Assembly: GCA_019359125.1 (NCBI GenBank)
Contig: JAHHHY010000010.1
Location: 185,220-249,219, forward strand
DNA from: Pleurocapsa minor GSE-CHR-MK 17-07R
GTDB lineage: Bacteria > Chloroflexota > Anaerolineae > Aggregatilineales > Phototrophicaceae
Direction: 5' to 3'
DNA: 64,000 nucleotides
A model generated the notes under the pieces. It did not search any database, was not told the DNA's origin, and saw only the letters and a program-made list of their open reading frames with translations. Shown here piece by piece: positions 33,294-41,851 of this stretch (the first letter of the stretch is position 1; each line of letters starts with the position of its first letter). The position numbers and the translations under genes are program-made.

Positions 33294-36200
33294 GACATTT
33301 CTCCTGTAGGCTTGGGTTGCATGTGGCCCGCGCTGAGTGGCAGCCAGAAACAGAACCTGCTGCCTCCGGTGGGCCTGTTACTAACGGCGATATCCCCGTG
33401 ATATGATTGCAGAATATCTCTCACCATCGAGAGTCCCAGGCCCGTGCCTGGTATGTCGGTGCTGGACGCCCATCCGCGGAAGAAGCGCGTGAACATCTGG
33501 GCTAAGTGTTCTTCATGAATGCCCGGGCCATCATCTTCGACCAGGCCGATGACGTAGTTACCGGTAGTCAGATCCGATGGCACTCTGTCTCCAAACGACG
33601 AGAAGTCTGGATAGACCTGGCGTCCCCCGGATTGGCCTGCCGGAGGGATCAGGCTTGCCGTGATTGTGCTGCCTGGGCCTGTGTACTTGATGGCATTGCT
33701 GATCAGGTTTCGCCATACCCGTGAAATATTGGTGGCATTGGCATTCACCATGATCGGGACGATGTCGTGCGCGATTGTGATGCGCTGGTCTTTCGTCTCT
33801 GCCTGGGGAAGCAGCTCGGTGACGACGTCGTGCAAAGCGCGCTGGATATCGACTGAGACGGGTGTCTCTTCATGGGACGCTGCAGCAAAACGGGCCGTAT
33901 CCAGGATGGCATTGATCAGCTCCGCCATGACGGTCGTCTGCTGGTAAATCTGCAGAATCTTGAGCTTCCTGTTTTCCTCAGGGATGCGATCGTAATACAG
34001 GGACAGGCTTTCAGAGCTGAGCGCAATCGTCGATACTGGCGTGCGCAGCTCGTGGCTGACCATTGACAGGAAGGCATCCTTGGCCCGGTCAAGCCCTTTC
34101 AGGAAGGTGATATCGCGGATGCTGCATACCAGGTGTCCTTCATTGTTCTCGACATGGGTGAGGCTGATATCGGCATCGAAAGTGCGACCATCCCGGCGTA
34201 ATGCTGGGACTTGAACGCGCTGGGTGAGATTTTCAGCGCGCGCACGATGCATGGCGGCATTGACCTGTTCCCTGTAAGAGATGTCGATCAGGCTTTGGCT
34301 TGTCGTCCCGCCAGCTGATTCATCCTGCTCATAGCCGAACAGGCTGCTGAACCCCCTGTTCACGGTTTCGATGTGATCATGAGCATCCAGCAGCAGGATG
34401 GCATCGCTGGTGTTGTTCAGGATTGTGGTCAGGCGATCATTCACCCGGCTTAACTGTGCGGTGCGTTCTTCTACTTCCCGTTCCAGATGTACATTCTGCT
34501 GCGATACGGTGGCATGCAGCGCCTGTAATTCCTGGTTTGCTCGCTGAATCGCAATTTCAGACTGCTTGCGCGTGGTGATATCCTCATGTGCGACCACCAG
34601 CCTCAGCGGACCCTCCCCCTTGAAGCGCGTCACTTTGCCCACAAACCAGCGCTTTTCGGTGGGTGCATCGCATGGATATTCCAACTCATATTCGCTCAGG
34701 CTGCCATTCATGACCGCGCGCAGTCCCTCGCTGAAGGCAAATGCATAGATGGCATCGGGAGATGCCGCATCCGTGTGGTCAAGTACAGTGAGATAGTTGA
34801 TCCCTTCACCCGTATTTTCAACCCTGCCATTGTTCTCAGTCGCAAAAGACTTCCATGCTTTGTTAACCTTTAGGATGACGCCCGCCTCATCCAGAATAGC
34901 GATCTCGCTGGAAAGTGCATTCACGGTAGATTCCGCAAATCTTTCCGACTCGTAAAGGCGCAGCTCTGCCAGCTTGCGCTCAGTAATGTCCTGCACGATG
35001 CCGGAGAGCGATACAATAGTGCCGTGCTCGTCTGTGACCTTGTCGCCCGGCTGCGCCCAGATATAGCGAACCGAACCATCAGGCCAGATGACACGGTATT
35101 CCAGCGGGGCGGGCCTGAGATCGTGAACCACCGCCTCGTTGGCCGCACTCACTTTGGACCGATCTTCAGGATGAATCGCACGCGCAATGACATCGTTCAG
35201 GTCACCCGTGAAAGAGGCCTGGTCGATGCCAAAGATACGGTACATTTCATCCGACCAGCGCAGGGAATTGCTGGCAGTGTGCCACGTCCAGTCGCCCACG
35301 TGTGCCACCTGCTGTGAGCGCTTTAAGGTAAATTCGCTGCGTTCCAGGGCATCTAGTGCCGCCTTTCGCTTTGAAATGTCCTGCACGACCGAAATGAAGT
35401 GTTTGGGGCTGCCATCTGGATGGCGCACCAGCGAAACCGTCAGCTCTACCCAGAGGACTGAATCATCGTCACGGATATAGCGCTTGATGAGCGAATAATC
35501 CTCCAGCTCACCTGACAGCATCTGGCCGACCAGATCGAGATCGGGTTTCAGATCTTCCGGATGCGTGACGGACTGGAAGTCCATCGCCAGCAGGTCTTCA
35601 TGGGAATAGCCGAGCATGTCACAGAATTTCTGGTTTATCAGGAGGAAATGCCCGTCTGGCGCGACGTGCGCGATACCGACCGCGGCCTGTTCAAAGGTGG
35701 CGCGGAAACGTTCTTCGCTGTCGCTCAGCGCCTGAATCGAGTCGCGCAGGGCGGTGATATCCTGCTTGACAGCGACAAAGTGCTTCAGTGTGCCTGTTTC
35801 ATCGAAGACGGGAGAAATGTGGGTGTCTTCCCAGAAGGTCTGGCCATCCTTCTTGCGGTTCAGGATCTGGCCACGCCATTCATGCCCATTTTTAATAGAC
35901 TGCCACATCGCTTCATACACGCTTCGGTCTGTCATATCGGACTTGAAAACGCGTGGGGTCATGCCGCGCACATCATCCAGCGAATACCCTGTTAGTTCCT
36001 CCAGGCGTGGATTTGCATACTCAATATGCCCATCCGCGTCGGTGATCAGCACGGTCGCCGGGCTTTGCTGCACCGCCTGCTCCAGCGTTTTCAGGTGCAT
36101 CTGCATGCGCCGGTTGGCCGTGACATCGCGGATGATATTGCCTACGCCGAATCCGCTTCCGCTGGCGAAAGCGAAGACCGAAATCTCGACAATGACGCTG

Positions 36201-36532
36201 TCATTGCGCGTAGTGTGCAGTTCGCGGTCATACAACTGGTGACTTCCAGGAATCCTGCCGGTCAGCAGCAGCTCTTGAACGAATGCTTTTTCCAGCGCAT
36301 CGCGGTCCGGCGAATGCATTGCCGCCGGGGTCAGGAGCGACAACACCTCCCAAACCATCATTCGGCCAACGACGTCTGCACTCGGAATGGCCGTGATCGT
36401 CTCCATGGCCGCGTTCCACTCCACGATTATGCCGGTTTCGTCTGTCATCAGGATGCCGTCCAGAGAACAGTCGATAAGCTGCGCAAAACGGCTTTCGTTC
36501 CATACCTGCTCCTGCCTCATTGTGCCGTTCAT
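33290..36532 (-). CDS. Multi-PAS histidine kinase
   Basis: A 1080-residue soluble kinase with about six PAS/PAC units in series (roughly 15-130, 140-260, 265-390, 395-515, 520-650, 690-800). PAC-like ends such as GTLKHFVAVKQDITALRD and GSPKHFISVVQDISKRK are visible. HisKA follows with His near residue 828 (VSHELRTPVSTIALSS), then HATPase_c with LISNAIKYTGPG, EDDGPGI and GTGLGLSM. Multiple PAS units suggest integration of several redox, light or ligand cues. It overlaps both neighbours by four bases, so the pseudo-receiver, this kinase and the GAF kinase form one coupled operon. Confidence 0.92.
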   Translation of the reverse strand: MNGTMRQEQVWNESRFAQLIDCSLDGILMTDETGIIVEWNAAMETITAIPSADVVGRMMVWEVLSLLTPAAMHSPDRDALEKAFVQELLLTGRIPGSHQLYDRELHTTRNDSVIVEISVFAFASGSGFGVGNIIRDVTANRRMQMHLKTLEQAVQQSPATVLITDADGHIEYANPRLEELTGYSLDDVRGMTPRVFKSDMTDRSVYEAMWQSIKNGHEWRGQILNRKKDGQTFWEDTHISPVFDETGTLKHFVAVKQDITALRDSIQALSDSEERFRATFEQAAVGIAHVAPDGHFLLINQKFCDMLGYSHEDLLAMDFQSVTHPEDLKPDLDLVGQMLSGELEDYSLIKRYIRDDDSVLWVELTVSLVRHPDGSPKHFISVVQDISKRKAALDALERSEFTLKRSQQVAHVGDWTWHTASNSLRWSDEMYRIFGIDQASFTGDLNDVIARAIHPEDRSKVSAANEAVVHDLRPAPLEYRVIWPDGSVRYIWAQPGDKVTDEHGTIVSLSGIVQDITERKLAELRLYESERFAESTVNALSSEIAILDEAGVILKVNKAWKSFATENNGRVENTGEGINYLTVLDHTDAASPDAIYAFAFSEGLRAVMNGSLSEYELEYPCDAPTEKRWFVGKVTRFKGEGPLRLVVAHEDITTRKQSEIAIQRANQELQALHATVSQQNVHLEREVEERTAQLSRVNDRLTTILNNTSDAILLLDAHDHIETVNRGFSSLFGYEQDESAGGTTSQSLIDISYREQVNAAMHRARAENLTQRVQVPALRRDGRTFDADISLTHVENNEGHLVCSIRDITFLKGLDRAKDAFLSMVSHELRTPVSTIALSSESLSLYYDRIPEENRKLKILQIYQQTTVMAELINAILDTARFAAASHEETPVSVDIQRALHDVVTELLPQAETKDQRITIAHDIVPIMVNANATNISRVWRNLISNAIKYTGPGSTITASLIPPAGQSGGRQVYPDFSSFGDRVPSDLTTGNYVIGLVEDDGPGIHEEHLAQMFTRFFRGWASSTDIPGTGLGLSMVRDILQSYHGDIAVSNRPTGGSRFCFWLPLSAGHMQPKPTGEMS

Positions 36533-36915
36533 GATTGATCATCCTGTAGGTGGGTGGCGAGCATATGGATTCTCGGCAGCAGATCGGTATTCAATTTGCT
36601 TTGTGTGATGAACTCATCGACGCGCTTCCCGATGGTGATCGTCTCGTAAAATATGGCATCCACCGGGGTAATCAGCAGCATGTACAGGTCAGGGAACAGC
36701 CGACGCAGATCCAGAAAAGTTACTTCTGAGCTTATGAGCGAGATTTCAGGCAGAAACACGATAATCTGCGGGGAGAGCCGCGCCGTAGTCTGGACGACTT
36801 CTTGAACAGTACACGATCCTACGACCTGAAGATTAGGATCGCCTGCAATTAACAGGTAAAGTGCTCGAATCAGCCAGGCATTTTCCCCGACCAGCAGTAC
36901 AGTATGTTTTTGCAT
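36529..36915 (-). CDS. Degenerate receiver-like protein (no phospho-acceptor Asp)
   Basis: A 128-residue protein with the fold pattern of a CheY-like receiver: LLVGENAWLIRALYLLIAGD, then VQTTARLSPQIIVFLPEIS, then LYMLLITPVDAIFYETI. The acidic pair after the first strand is replaced by Gly-Glu-Asn, and the expected phospho-acceptor Asp after IIVF is missing (Leu-Pro). It should therefore not be phosphorylated in the normal way. It is the first gene of the kinase operon and overlaps the PAS kinase by four bases. Inference: a pseudo-receiver adaptor modulating the kinases. Confidence 0.65.
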   Translation of the reverse strand: MQKHTVLLVGENAWLIRALYLLIAGDPNLQVVGSCTVQEVVQTTARLSPQIIVFLPEISLISSEVTFLDLRRLFPDLYMLLITPVDAIFYETITIGKRVDEFITQSKLNTDLLPRIHMLATHLQDDQS

Positions 36916-37029
36916 AGAAATGGTTTCCTGCTGACGGTGGGGTGAACCTTGTTCGACGCTTCAACTACTTTTATCGTACTGCCTGGGGGTTGAAAGGGAC
37001 CTCCGTACCAGTACGGATATTGCATAAAG

Positions 37030-37060
37030 AAAGCCCTGAATGTTATGCATAAGGGCTTTT
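37030..37060 (-). terminator. Bidirectional-looking terminator hairpin
   Basis: AAAGCCCT (37030-37037) pairs with AGGGCTTT (37052-37059) around a 14-base loop, with T-rich sequence on both strands. It lies 67 bases beyond the NarL-type regulator stop, so it probably ends that minus-strand transcript. Confidence 0.65.
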
Positions 37061-37126
37061 CATAGTGCGGGGCAGAGCCGGAGTTGATCTGTGCAGGTGT
37101 GGATTCACGATACACCCGCCTGCGTA

Positions 37127-37768
37127 TTATGGGATGATGCCACGCTGTATGGCATAGCGGATGAGCTCGTTCTGATTCTTGAGTCCCAGTTTGGCAAACA
37201 GATTCGCGCGGTGTGTCTCCACGGTGCGCACGCCGATCGACAGCCGTACGGCAATATCTGCGTTGCTGTGGCCTTCTGCGACCAGGTGCATCACCTGCCG
37301 TTCGCGTTCCGTCAGCAGGTCGAAAGGATCCGTAATCGCTGTTCCAACATTCTGGATATAGGCGTTAAGCGCGCGTTCACTGAGCGAACTGGTCAGATAG
37401 CGGTGCCCGACCATGACTTCACGAATGGCCTGAATCAGCTCGGTGCTGCTGGACTCTTTGAGGAGATAGCCTGATGCCCCGTGGCGCAGCGCCTCCACTA
37501 CATATGCTTCGTTGGCATGCATAGACAGCACAATGATGCGGGTATGCTGGTTATATTGGCGCACCTGCCGGATCACATCCAGCCCGTTCAGGCCCGGCAT
37601 GATCATATCCACCACCAGGATATCCGGTCGCAGTTTTTGGGTCAGCGCCGCTGCTTCCAGCCCGTCACCGGTTTCACCCACAACGATGAATCCCGGTTCT
37701 TCTTCCAGCAGTTTACGCAGTCCCTGCCGAAGAATCTGATGGTCGTCTGCGAGGAGGATGGTGGTCAT
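37127..37768 (-). CDS. NarL/FixJ-type response regulator
   Basis: A 213-residue two-domain regulator. The receiver (about 3-120) has the acidic pair ADDHQ (Asp8-Asp9), phospho-acceptor Asp54 in VVDMIMPG, and Lys in SGYLLKES. The LuxR helix-turn-helix (about 148-210) reads LLTERERQVMHLVAEGHSN and VRTVETHRANL. It directly follows the PAS/GAF kinase at 37781 on the same strand with a 12-base gap, so the two are almost certainly a cognate pair. DNA targets unknown. Confidence 0.95.
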   Translation of the reverse strand: MTTILLADDHQILRQGLRKLLEEEPGFIVVGETGDGLEAAALTQKLRPDILVVDMIMPGLNGLDVIRQVRQYNQHTRIIVLSMHANEAYVVEALRHGASGYLLKESSSTELIQAIREVMVGHRYLTSSLSERALNAYIQNVGTAITDPFDLLTERERQVMHLVAEGHSNADIAVRLSIGVRTVETHRANLFAKLGLKNQNELIRYAIQRGIIP

Positions 37769-37780
37769 GCCTGGCTTCTT

Positions 37781-40381
37781 TCAATGGATCGGTACGAACG
37801 GTATGGTCACGCTGACAAGGGTGCCTTCGCCGGGGTTGGAGATGATCTCACAAACGCCGTTTGCCAGTTGGGCGCGCTCGCGCAGACCCACCAGGCCACC
37901 CGTGTTCGCCATTGGGCCTTCTGCCTGCGCATCAAATCCGACGCCGGTATCTTCAATCTGGGCATGAATGGCGACTGCTGTCGCCCACAAGCGGACGGTG
38001 GCATGGTCACTGCGGGCATAGCGGGCAACATTCGTCAGTGCTTCCTGCACTGTGCGGTAGAGCGTGGTCTCAATCAGCGGCGCAAACCGCTGTTTGACAT
38101 CGCTGTGTTTAAAATCTACGGTAATTCTGGTTTGCTGCTGATAGCGTTGAAGATACCAGGCCAATGCAGGGATCAGTCCCAGGTCATCCAGCATCGAGGG
38201 CCGCAGATCCAGCGAAATGTCGCGGATGCGGCGGGTCAGGTCGCTCACCAGCGATTTGGCCTCGTTCAGATTGGTGGGGTTGTCGGCATCACTTTGGCGC
38301 TGCTGCATTTCCAGCAGCAGGCTGAGCGCCGTGAGCGATTGTCCTACCTCATCATGCAGTTCACGGGCGATATGGGCGCGTTCTGCCTCCTGTGCTTCCA
38401 CCAGGCGCGTCGACATCACGGAGAGCTGCTGATGATTCGAGCGAATGGTTTCCAGCATCTCCGCATTATGGAAAGCAACGGCAAGCTGATCCGCAACTTC
38501 ACTCAGAATCTCGCTGTGTTCGTCCGAGAAGAAGCCCGGTGTTTTTGAGGCAAGGCTGATATGGCCGAATAACCTGTTGTGTATCAGCAGGGGCGCAGTG
38601 AGCGACGCGCGAATGCCCTCGTCAATCGCCCGCTGCATGAATGCAGATCGTTTGTCTTCAAAGACTGCCAGATCGGGGATGCGTACGACTAGACCTTTTT
38701 CCAGCATTTCCGTCATGTGGTCACGTATGTGCGGCCTTTGCAGATGAGGATGGGAAGGCATCGTATCGCTGACATCGAGCATGAAGATGGTGGCCAGTTG
38801 CTCCTGTTTATCCACAAGCGTCATGGTTGCGACTTCGCAGGGAATCAACTCGCGAATATGCTGCAGGACAGTGCGGGTAATCATCTCTGGCGTGCTGGCT
38901 TTGATAATCTCGCCATCGATGCGCCGCAGGATAGTGAGACGCTGATTTAAAGATTTCAGGTTCTGTTCGGCCCGTTTGCGCTCCCGAATATCGCGGTTGA
39001 TGCCCACTGCACCTGTTGGGTTGCCTGCACTGTCGAAAGTCAGCGAGACCGATGACATGATATCAATCGGAGTCCCGTCCCGATGGTGCTGAATGACCTC
39101 ACCCCGCCACAGGCCGTCGCGCCGGAAGCTTGCCAGCGCGTCATCACCATCCCCGTTGGGATAGCTGGTGATCACGATCTGGTTCAGCGGTTTGCCGATG
39201 ACCTCATCCGCTGTCCATCCATACAGGTGCTGCGCGGCTTTATTCCAGCTTCGAATCCTGAACTCGCTGTCGGTAGAGATTACGGCGTCTGATACGCTCT
39301 CGATCAGGTTCGCCTGATAGCGAATCTGGGCCTCACTTTCCCTGAGCGCGGCCTGCGCGTTTGCGCGCTCGGTGATGTCCTCCGTGAAGATGATGATACC
39401 TCCGATGGCGCCTTCGCCTGTGTGCCATGGATGAACTTCCCAGTGGAGTCTTTGTAATGTTCCATCTGACCGGGTGAACAGTTCGTCATCCGCCTTTTGT
39501 GACTCTCCTTCAAGCGCCTTCTTATGAATTGCTCGCCAATGGTCGGGGATTTCTGGAAAGACGTCATAGTGCGACAGTCCGACGATGTTGCGCGACCCCA
39601 GGCGATAATCTGTCATGCAGCGTCGGCTGACTGCCAGGTAGCGCATGTCGTTGTCCAGCATGGCCAGGGCGGCAGGGGCATGCTCGATGAACAGGCGCAG
39701 CATCTCTTCATTCTCGCGCAGCTGCTGTGCATTGCGCTGAAAATCAGTCATGTCTGCTGCCATGCTGATAGCGACCCGCCGGCCATCGGCAGACCTCCCC
39801 AGAGGCGTAGAGCTGAAGGACCAGATGCGTTTGCTGCCATCCGCGCAGCGGATCGTGAACTCACCTTCATCGATTCGACCTGTCAGGGTGAACAGCCCGT
39901 CAATGATCGCTTTGACGGCCTGCTTTTGGTCGCTGTAGGCGAACGCGGTCCAATCATCTATGGTTTTTAACTGCTGGCGTGTGTATCCCGTGATTTCAAG
40001 CCAAGCCCGGCTGATGGACAGAATTTCCCCGTCTTCTGCGAAAATAATGACGGGCAGCGGCGCTTCTTCGACCGCTTTGCGAAAACGCTGCTCACTCATT
40101 TCCATTTCAGAATAGTAGCTGCGTGACTTTTCATTTTCAGCATCGAGCGCCACCTGTTGGTCCAGCCGCAGCCTGCGCTCGCGGCGCAGCAGAATGTAGA
40201 GCAGGGTAGTTGTGACTGCCACGAAGCCCAACCCTTTGAGCATATTCAGGACATCTGCTCCCAGGGCGCTGTTGGTTAGCAGGCTATTCAGCATCGTATC
40301 TGATGCGATGATCCATGCGGAAGCCGCTAAAAAATAGAGAAGGGTAATGCGAATGTCAAAGCGGCTGAGTAACTTGGGCAT
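37781..40381 (-). CDS. Membrane-bound PAS/GAF histidine kinase (NarX-like HisKA_3)
   Basis: A kinase of 866-871 residues; ATGs at 40396 and 40381 are both possible. Two transmembrane helices lie near the N-terminus (about 18-35 and 50-72) with little between them. Three PAS/PAC units (about 105-225, 230-350, 355-480) follow, then a GAF domain (about 495-650). A HisKA_3 dimerisation domain with His near residue 681 (RELHDEVGQSL) and a HATPase_c end (DTGVGFD) complete it. This is the architecture of kinases that pair with NarL-type regulators, and one follows 12 bases downstream. Confidence 0.93.
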   Translation of the reverse strand: MPKLLSRFDIRITLLYFLAASAWIIASDTMLNSLLTNSALGADVLNMLKGLGFVAVTTTLLYILLRRERRLRLDQQVALDAENEKSRSYYSEMEMSEQRFRKAVEEAPLPVIIFAEDGEILSISRAWLEITGYTRQQLKTIDDWTAFAYSDQKQAVKAIIDGLFTLTGRIDEGEFTIRCADGSKRIWSFSSTPLGRSADGRRVAISMAADMTDFQRNAQQLRENEEMLRLFIEHAPAALAMLDNDMRYLAVSRRCMTDYRLGSRNIVGLSHYDVFPEIPDHWRAIHKKALEGESQKADDELFTRSDGTLQRLHWEVHPWHTGEGAIGGIIIFTEDITERANAQAALRESEAQIRYQANLIESVSDAVISTDSEFRIRSWNKAAQHLYGWTADEVIGKPLNQIVITSYPNGDGDDALASFRRDGLWRGEVIQHHRDGTPIDIMSSVSLTFDSAGNPTGAVGINRDIRERKRAEQNLKSLNQRLTILRRIDGEIIKASTPEMITRTVLQHIRELIPCEVATMTLVDKQEQLATIFMLDVSDTMPSHPHLQRPHIRDHMTEMLEKGLVVRIPDLAVFEDKRSAFMQRAIDEGIRASLTAPLLIHNRLFGHISLASKTPGFFSDEHSEILSEVADQLAVAFHNAEMLETIRSNHQQLSVMSTRLVEAQEAERAHIARELHDEVGQSLTALSLLLEMQQRQSDADNPTNLNEAKSLVSDLTRRIRDISLDLRPSMLDDLGLIPALAWYLQRYQQQTRITVDFKHSDVKQRFAPLIETTLYRTVQEALTNVARYARSDHATVRLWATAVAIHAQIEDTGVGFDAQAEGPMANTGGLVGLRERAQLANGVCEIISNPGEGTLVSVTIPFVPIH

Positions 40382-40519
40382 GTCCGAAAACCGCACCTTA
40401 TTTCAGTGTGAGGATGTAATACTATTTTTTCATTATAAGTCTAATCAGTGCCATATGAGATCGGGCACAGGCCGCACCCACCAGCAGGGGGCCGGTGAGT
40501 GCGCTGTATATGCTTGTCC

Positions 40520-41740
40520 TTAGCTTCGCTGCGGCATATCCGGATTGCCGGGGTTAAAGTGCTTCAGGATGACCAATGGCTCGGTGCTGCTCAGGTTTGT
40601 GATTTGCACACCGCTATTCGCTGCGCTGCACGTCACAAAGAATTCGTCTTCGGTCATTTCGCCATAACGGATGAGGGATGGCGACGACATCGCAAATTTC
40701 CCAAAGCGCCCGTAGCCCTGCACACAGATCAGGCCGTACGCGACGGGATCGTGGATCGTGACCGTTCGGCCGGGGAGTACCGTTAGTTCCTTGGCGCTGA
40801 AGGCATCATTGCCGTATACGATCCACTTCTCCTGATAACCTTCGGCGCGCTGCGCGTCCGGCTCGCCTGCCGGCCTGGGCGAGAGGAAGTGATTGTCGCG
40901 GAAGTGCGGGTCCACGTTTGCTTCCCAGTCCAGCAGCGAGAGCAGATAGTCAAAGTCGTGATGATTTTCCGGCGGTACATCTTTGACCACCATCGACCAG
41001 TCGACAAGCTGATAGTCTGCAATGAGCGACTGCCACATCGAGAACACGTCTGACGCGCGCTGTGGTTCATAGGTGCAGTAGGTGCCGGGGGCGTGCAGAA
41101 TGCCCGGCGGCACATCCCAACCGGTGCCCACCTGCAGGCGATAGGCCTTCGACAGGCTGAGGATTTGGTTGTCCCCTTCGTTCCAGCGCTTCAGGCAGTC
41201 AATCACCTGATCTTTGCTGGTTCCGGGTTCGATGCCGAAGAAGGTATACGGGAAGGTGTCGTTGGCGAAGTTGTACTGCGGCGGGTAATAATACGCTTCC
41301 GGCTTGCCCACGCGCCCGACTTTTGCGGCCATTTCGTCACTGTGATGCAGGTGATGCGGCAGCGGATACATGTTGTCGAAAAACTTGCTGTACATCATCC
41401 AGCGACCATAACGGTCCACCTGGTCCTGACCCAGAAACTCAACTGTCATTTCTTCCATAGCTTCGACGAGCAGCACTTTCTGCCCGTCGAGGTAGATGTA
41501 GCTCAGGCCTTCGTCTGGCGCGGTCAGCGGGCCGTTATCGGCTTTGGTGGTGGATGAGAACCAGCGTTCGTCAATCCCGCCGCGCTGTGCCCCCAGCGCA
41601 TACAGATCGTTCGGATGCAGGCGCAGGCGCCGGCCCGGAACACAGAACGAGCGGGGCACCCACGTTGGCGTGAGGCGCACCACGCCTGCACCCTGCTCCA
41701 GGGCCTGTTCGGTAAGTTGTTTTACTTGTGCATTTGCCAT
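40520..41740 (-). CDS. Cupin-fold sugar isomerase-like protein (mannose-6-phosphate isomerase type)
   Basis: A 406-residue cytoplasmic protein without a signal peptide. The His-rich HHLHHSDE segment (about 130-137) and the later GWDVPPGILHAPGTY strand resemble the metal-binding cupin of class I mannose-6-phosphate isomerases. The match is by motif style only, and the exact isomerisation cannot be assigned. AGGGG lies upstream of the ATG. It is the last gene of the ribose-type ABC operon, after the binding protein and a hairpin, so it probably acts on the imported sugar. Confidence 0.6.
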   Translation of the reverse strand: MANAQVKQLTEQALEQGAGVVRLTPTWVPRSFCVPGRRLRLHPNDLYALGAQRGGIDERWFSSTTKADNGPLTAPDEGLSYIYLDGQKVLLVEAMEEMTVEFLGQDQVDRYGRWMMYSKFFDNMYPLPHHLHHSDEMAAKVGRVGKPEAYYYPPQYNFANDTFPYTFFGIEPGTSKDQVIDCLKRWNEGDNQILSLSKAYRLQVGTGWDVPPGILHAPGTYCTYEPQRASDVFSMWQSLIADYQLVDWSMVVKDVPPENHHDFDYLLSLLDWEANVDPHFRDNHFLSPRPAGEPDAQRAEGYQEKWIVYGNDAFSAKELTVLPGRTVTIHDPVAYGLICVQGYGRFGKFAMSSPSLIRYGEMTEDEFFVTCSAANSGVQITNLSSTEPLVILKHFNPGNPDMPQRS

Positions 41741-41761
41741 GATGTGTCACCCCTGGTTCAG

Positions 41762-41793
41762 GAAAGGAAAAGGGGCACAGCACGCTGTGCCCC
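41762..41793 (-). terminator. Intrinsic terminator/attenuator after the binding-protein gene
   Basis: GGGGCACAG (41772-41780) pairs perfectly with CTGTGCCCC (41785-41793) over a CACG loop. On the minus strand it is followed by TTTTCCTTTCC. It lies between the binding protein and the isomerase-like gene, so it may reduce expression of the latter. Confidence 0.7.
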
Positions 41794-41851
41794 CTCGTGC
41801 TTCTATATGTGCAGCGCAAACGTTCTTCGCGCTGCACAGGGATTTTGGGCT

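Noticed and set aside
37481..38548. 355-codon plus-strand frame across the response regulator and kinase
   Set aside because: The minus-strand frame has full kinase and receiver motifs; the plus frame is a shadow.
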